This document shows, piece by piece, positions 61,649 through 64,000 of a stretch of DNA of 64,000 nucleotides. Made by a program: the position numbers and the translations under genes. A model generated the notes under the pieces. It was not told the DNA's origin and did no database searches. It was given only the letters and a program-made list of their open reading frames with translations. The DNA is from Phycisphaerae bacterium (GTDB taxonomy: Bacteria; Planctomycetota; Phycisphaerae; UBA1845): assembly GCA_029260165.1 (NCBI GenBank), contig JAJDDT010000028.1:35261-99260 (forward strand), in the 5' to 3' direction. The first letter of the stretch is position 1; every line of letters begins with the position of its first letter.

Positions 61649-63547
61649 ATGCGTCACAACACGCTCAAACATCTTCCAGTTGTCGCGCTGGCGGCCTTTC
61701 TCACCGTCATCTTTGGCTGTGGCGCACCCCCCGCGATCGACGATCCGGTTATCGACAGCAACAACGATCCCGACACGACCAGCCTCAACACCGCCTCGGT
61801 CAGCTTCAATTTCGAGGAGGACGCCGACCCCGTCGTGGCTGACCTGCCGTTCGCAGCCGACGAGCTGATCGCGAAAATCACCCCCGGAGCCACCAACGCC
61901 GACCTCCAGTCCACCTACAACGATCTCGGCGCCACCGTCATCGAAAACATCACCGAAATCCAGTCCACCGTCCTCCGCGTCAGTCCCGACCGCCGCGACG
62001 AAATCGCCCGCACCATCTCCACCGATCCGCTCTTCGAGTCCGTCCACAAGAACTATTTCTACGACCTCCAGGCCCGACCCAACGACGCCAATTTCAACCG
62101 CCAGTCCCACCTGACCATCATCAACGCCCAATCCGCATGGGACACCGTCACCGGTGACGAATCCGTCCTCATCGCCGTTCTCGACACCGGCATCGAACCG
62201 ACCCATCCCGATCTCGAAGACAAACTGACCGCAGGCTACAACGCCTTCGACGACAACAACGACACCGCCGACGTCTTCGGACACGGGACCGCCGTCGCGG
62301 GAACCGTCGCAGCCATCACCGACAACCGCATCGGCGTGTCAGGCGTTGCGTGGGACAATCCGATTCTCCCGGTACGCATCTCAGATTCGCGCGGACGCGC
62401 CGCCGCCCGCACTATCGCCAAATCCATCATCTATGCCACCGACCGTGGCGCGAAGGTCATCAACATCAGCTTCGCACCCATCGCCGCAGACCGCACCATC
62501 CAAGCCGCCACCCAATACGCCTTCGCCAACGGTGCGATCGTCGTTATCGCCAGCGGCAACAACGGACGTGCCCTCAAATCGCGAGGTTACGAGACCGCGC
62601 TGTTCATCGGTGCCACCCAAAACGCCCGATCGTTGGCGGAATTCTCGAACACCGGTCCGTTCATGGATCTCGTCGCACCCGGCGTCGATATCCGCACCAC
62701 CCTGATCGACGAATCCTATGGCCTGATCAGCGGCACCAGTTTCTCCAGCCCCATCGTCGCAGGGGTCGCAGCCCTCGTTATCTCCGCGAACCCCGACCTG
62801 CGCCCATCCACCATTCAGCAAATCCTCCTTGATACAGCCGGAGACCTTGGCGTACGCGGGTGGGACGACGCCTTCGGAAACGGCATGGTCAATGCCGCCG
62901 CCGCCGTCCAACAGGCCACCGAAATCATCGAGGAGGAGGACGACGAGAGTCCGGAGGTCGATTTTCTTTCACCCGATAACAACGAATCCGTCTCGGGAAA
63001 GATCACCGTATCGGTGGAAGCCTTTGACCGTTTCGACATCGCCGACGTCGTCCTGTCCATCGACGGCGTCCCTTTCGCAACTGACACCGCCAAAAACTAC
63101 CGATTCGTCGTCAACACCAAAGACCTGTCCAACGGAACCCACACCCTGACCGCCGTCGCCACCGATCAGTCCGGCAACGCCTCCGACCCCGCCTCCATCC
63201 GCATTCGTGTCGAAGGCAGCCGCGTCGATTCGGGCAATGGTTCCAATGGCAGCGGATCCGACAACGATAACCCCGTCGTCGTTATCAACTTCCCCGTCCA
63301 GGGCAGCACCGTCGTCAGCAGCGTCGGTGTTCAGGCCACCGTCACCGACAACAACAATCTCGCTACAATAGAATGGCTCGTCGACGGTTCTCGAAAGGAA
63401 ACCACCAGCGTCTCAGGAACCCGCGCCGTCGAATCTTTCGTATGGGACGCGTCCAACGCACGACGCGGCACCCACACCATCACCGTCCGCGCCACCGACC
63501 GCGCAGGCAACCAGACAAGCCAATCCGTGCGACTTGTGAAGGAGTAA
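61649..63547 (+). CDS. Subtilisin-family (S8) serine protease lipoprotein with C-terminal Ig-like domains
   Basis: 632 residues from ATG 61649 with GAGG upstream. Lipoprotein signal with Cys24 (VIFGC). A propeptide-like inhibitor region (about 70-140, ELIAKITPGATNADLQ) is followed by the peptidase domain: Asp179 in AVLDTGIE, His212 in FGHGTAVAG, Asn in VIASGNNG and Ser364 in SGTSFSSPIVAG. Two Ig-like repeats (about 435-510 and 525-625, each with VDFLSP or VVINFP then GTHTLTAVATD or GTHTITVRATD) form the C-terminus. Export and surface anchoring are expected. Confidence 0.93.
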   Translation: MRHNTLKHLPVVALAAFLTVIFGCGAPPAIDDPVIDSNNDPDTTSLNTASVSFNFEEDADPVVADLPFAADELIAKITPGATNADLQSTYNDLGATVIENITEIQSTVLRVSPDRRDEIARTISTDPLFESVHKNYFYDLQARPNDANFNRQSHLTIINAQSAWDTVTGDESVLIAVLDTGIEPTHPDLEDKLTAGYNAFDDNNDTADVFGHGTAVAGTVAAITDNRIGVSGVAWDNPILPVRISDSRGRAAARTIAKSIIYATDRGAKVINISFAPIAADRTIQAATQYAFANGAIVVIASGNNGRALKSRGYETALFIGATQNARSLAEFSNTGPFMDLVAPGVDIRTTLIDESYGLISGTSFSSPIVAGVAALVISANPDLRPSTIQQILLDTAGDLGVRGWDDAFGNGMVNAAAAVQQATEIIEEEDDESPEVDFLSPDNNESVSGKITVSVEAFDRFDIADVVLSIDGVPFATDTAKNYRFVVNTKDLSNGTHTLTAVATDQSGNASDPASIRIRVEGSRVDSGNGSNGSGSDNDNPVVVINFPVQGSTVVSSVGVQATVTDNNNLATIEWLVDGSRKETTSVSGTRAVESFVWDASNARRGTHTITVRATDRAGNQTSQSVRLVKE

Positions 63548-63594
63548 TCGTCAACCCACTCGGAAAGCGCGACCGCGCTCGACAATCGGTGGCC

Positions 63595-63631
63595 GGGTGG
63601 CCCATGGCTTCAGCCGTGGGGGAGTCGAATC
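63595..63631 (+). repeat. REP family 1 copy
   Basis: GGGTGGCCCATGGCTTCAGC, then GGGGGAGTCGAATC; closest to the copy at 3013. Confidence 0.8.
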
Positions 63632-63705
63632 ATCCCCACCTACCGGCTCCGCACTGCAACAAACCACCAATATCGAAAATTTCTCCGATTTTCGCCGGAA
63701 AATTC

Positions 63706-63736
63706 TTGACAAGTCGAGCGGGGGGGGGGGCAGAAT
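63706..63736 (+). promoter_or_regulatory. Promoter-like region with a G11 tract in the spacer
   Basis: TTGACA at 63706-63711 is a perfect -35. CAGAAT at 63731-63736 matches the -10 in four of six places. The 19-base spacer contains eleven consecutive G (63720-63730), so slippage would change spacing; loss of two G gives the optimal 17. Confidence 0.5.
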
Positions 63737-63795
63737 GACTGTTCTGATCGCTGTTGCATTTTGTCACGTTTATCATGGAAACAGGGAGGTTGCCC

Positions 63796-64000
63796 ATGAA
63801 TCGCTCAATCAATTGTTCATTTCGCGTATTGTCCACTGTGTTGATCGTCGCAGCCCCGATCGCCCAGGCACAGGAATCCATCCACGAACTGCCGGCTCAT
63901 CAGATCGCCGAAACTATTCGTAAATTCCAGAACGCCCGCATCCCCAATATGGAAACACCGGCTGCACTGTTTGGTCACGACGACCGCGAATGGCACATGG
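63796..64000 (+). CDS. Secreted protein, N-terminal part only
   Basis: From ATG 63796, six bases after GGGAGG. The first 25 residues are a signal peptide (RVLSTVLIVAAPIAQAQE, probable cleavage after AQA). The visible mature part is helical (HQIAETIRKFQNARIPN) and the frame runs off the window edge. Family not recognised. Lies behind the promoter with the G11 tract. Confidence 0.65.
   Translation, partial: MNRSINCSFRVLSTVLIVAAPIAQAQESIHELPAHQIAETIRKFQNARIPNMETPAALFGHDDREWHM

Noticed and set aside
1..64000. CRISPR arrays, tRNA and rRNA genes
   Set aside because: No regularly spaced direct repeats and no cloverleaf or rRNA-like sequence were seen by eye; the recurring repeats are dispersed palindromes.

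Overview
The window is high-GC bacterial DNA, densely coded on both strands, with many ATGA-type gene overlaps and several GTG/TTG starts. The best guess at origin is a Planctomycetota bacterium, probably Phycisphaerae-like. The clues are two small membrane proteins ending in a CPxCAYDLRGN...CPECG zinc ribbon, a Ser/Thr kinase with a C-terminal formylglycine-enzyme-type domain beside an ECF sigma factor, an IPTL-CTERM-like sorting signal, many short secreted or lipoprotein genes, and interspersed palindromic repeats. This is inference from gene content; there is no rRNA or other phylogenetic marker. I saw no tRNA, rRNA or CRISPR array.

Layout. 0-5.5 kb: the end of a thioredoxin-fold protein, a thioredoxin-like lipoprotein, a polyprenyl diphosphate synthase-like protein, a YjfB-like small protein, a broken REP-associated transposase (RAYT) between palindromic repeats, a methyltransferase and a GT2 glycosyltransferase. 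5.6-11.8 kb: a membrane mannosyltransferase-like protein converging on an RND efflux pump and its adaptor. 12-31.3 kb: a large co-directional, probably biosynthetic, block. It holds a KASIII-type condensing enzyme, two NAD-dependent epimerase/reductases, a LuxR-type regulator, GT2 and GT4 glycosyltransferases, an asparagine synthetase-like amidotransferase, three related methyltransferases, a GlpD-like flavoprotein, a hexapeptide acyltransferase, a fused E1 2-oxoacid dehydrogenase, a lipoyl E2 with a C-terminal zinc ribbon, a membrane-anchored AcpS-type phosphopantetheinyl transferase with a degenerate carrier domain, and a flippase-like membrane protein. An MFS transporter operon on the opposite strand follows. 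I do not recognise this gene combination, and it is my main candidate for an undescribed system: plausibly a glycosylated, methylated and amidated acyl product fed by an oxo-acid-derived acyl thioester.

34-44.9 kb: a chemotaxis locus (HDOD protein, CheW, soluble PAS-MCP, CheR, double-Hpt CheA, tandem CheC, CheD, CheY, CheB) with a good sigma-54 promoter before cheW and a C10 tract inside cheA. 45-50 kb: an IPTL-type surface protein, an M48 lipoprotein protease, an enoyl-CoA hydratase and two tandem-duplicated zinc-ribbon membrane proteins. 50-54.4 kb: methylmalonate/malonate semialdehyde dehydrogenase, a cytosine-deaminase-like amidohydrolase and an in-frame ATL/YgeY-hydrolase fusion, possibly a pyrimidine-salvage or catabolic unit. 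54.8-60 kb: an ECF sigma, kinase-FGE, lipoprotein and metzincin operon. 60-64 kb: a UDP-GlcNAc 2-epimerase, a subtilisin lipoprotein and the start of a secreted protein behind a promoter-like region with a G11 tract.

Three families of short palindromic repeats are scattered between genes. Strand composition also changes: the + strand is G/T-rich from about 11 to 29 kb and C/A-rich afterwards, whichever strand is coding, except for an island at the ATL/YgeY gene.
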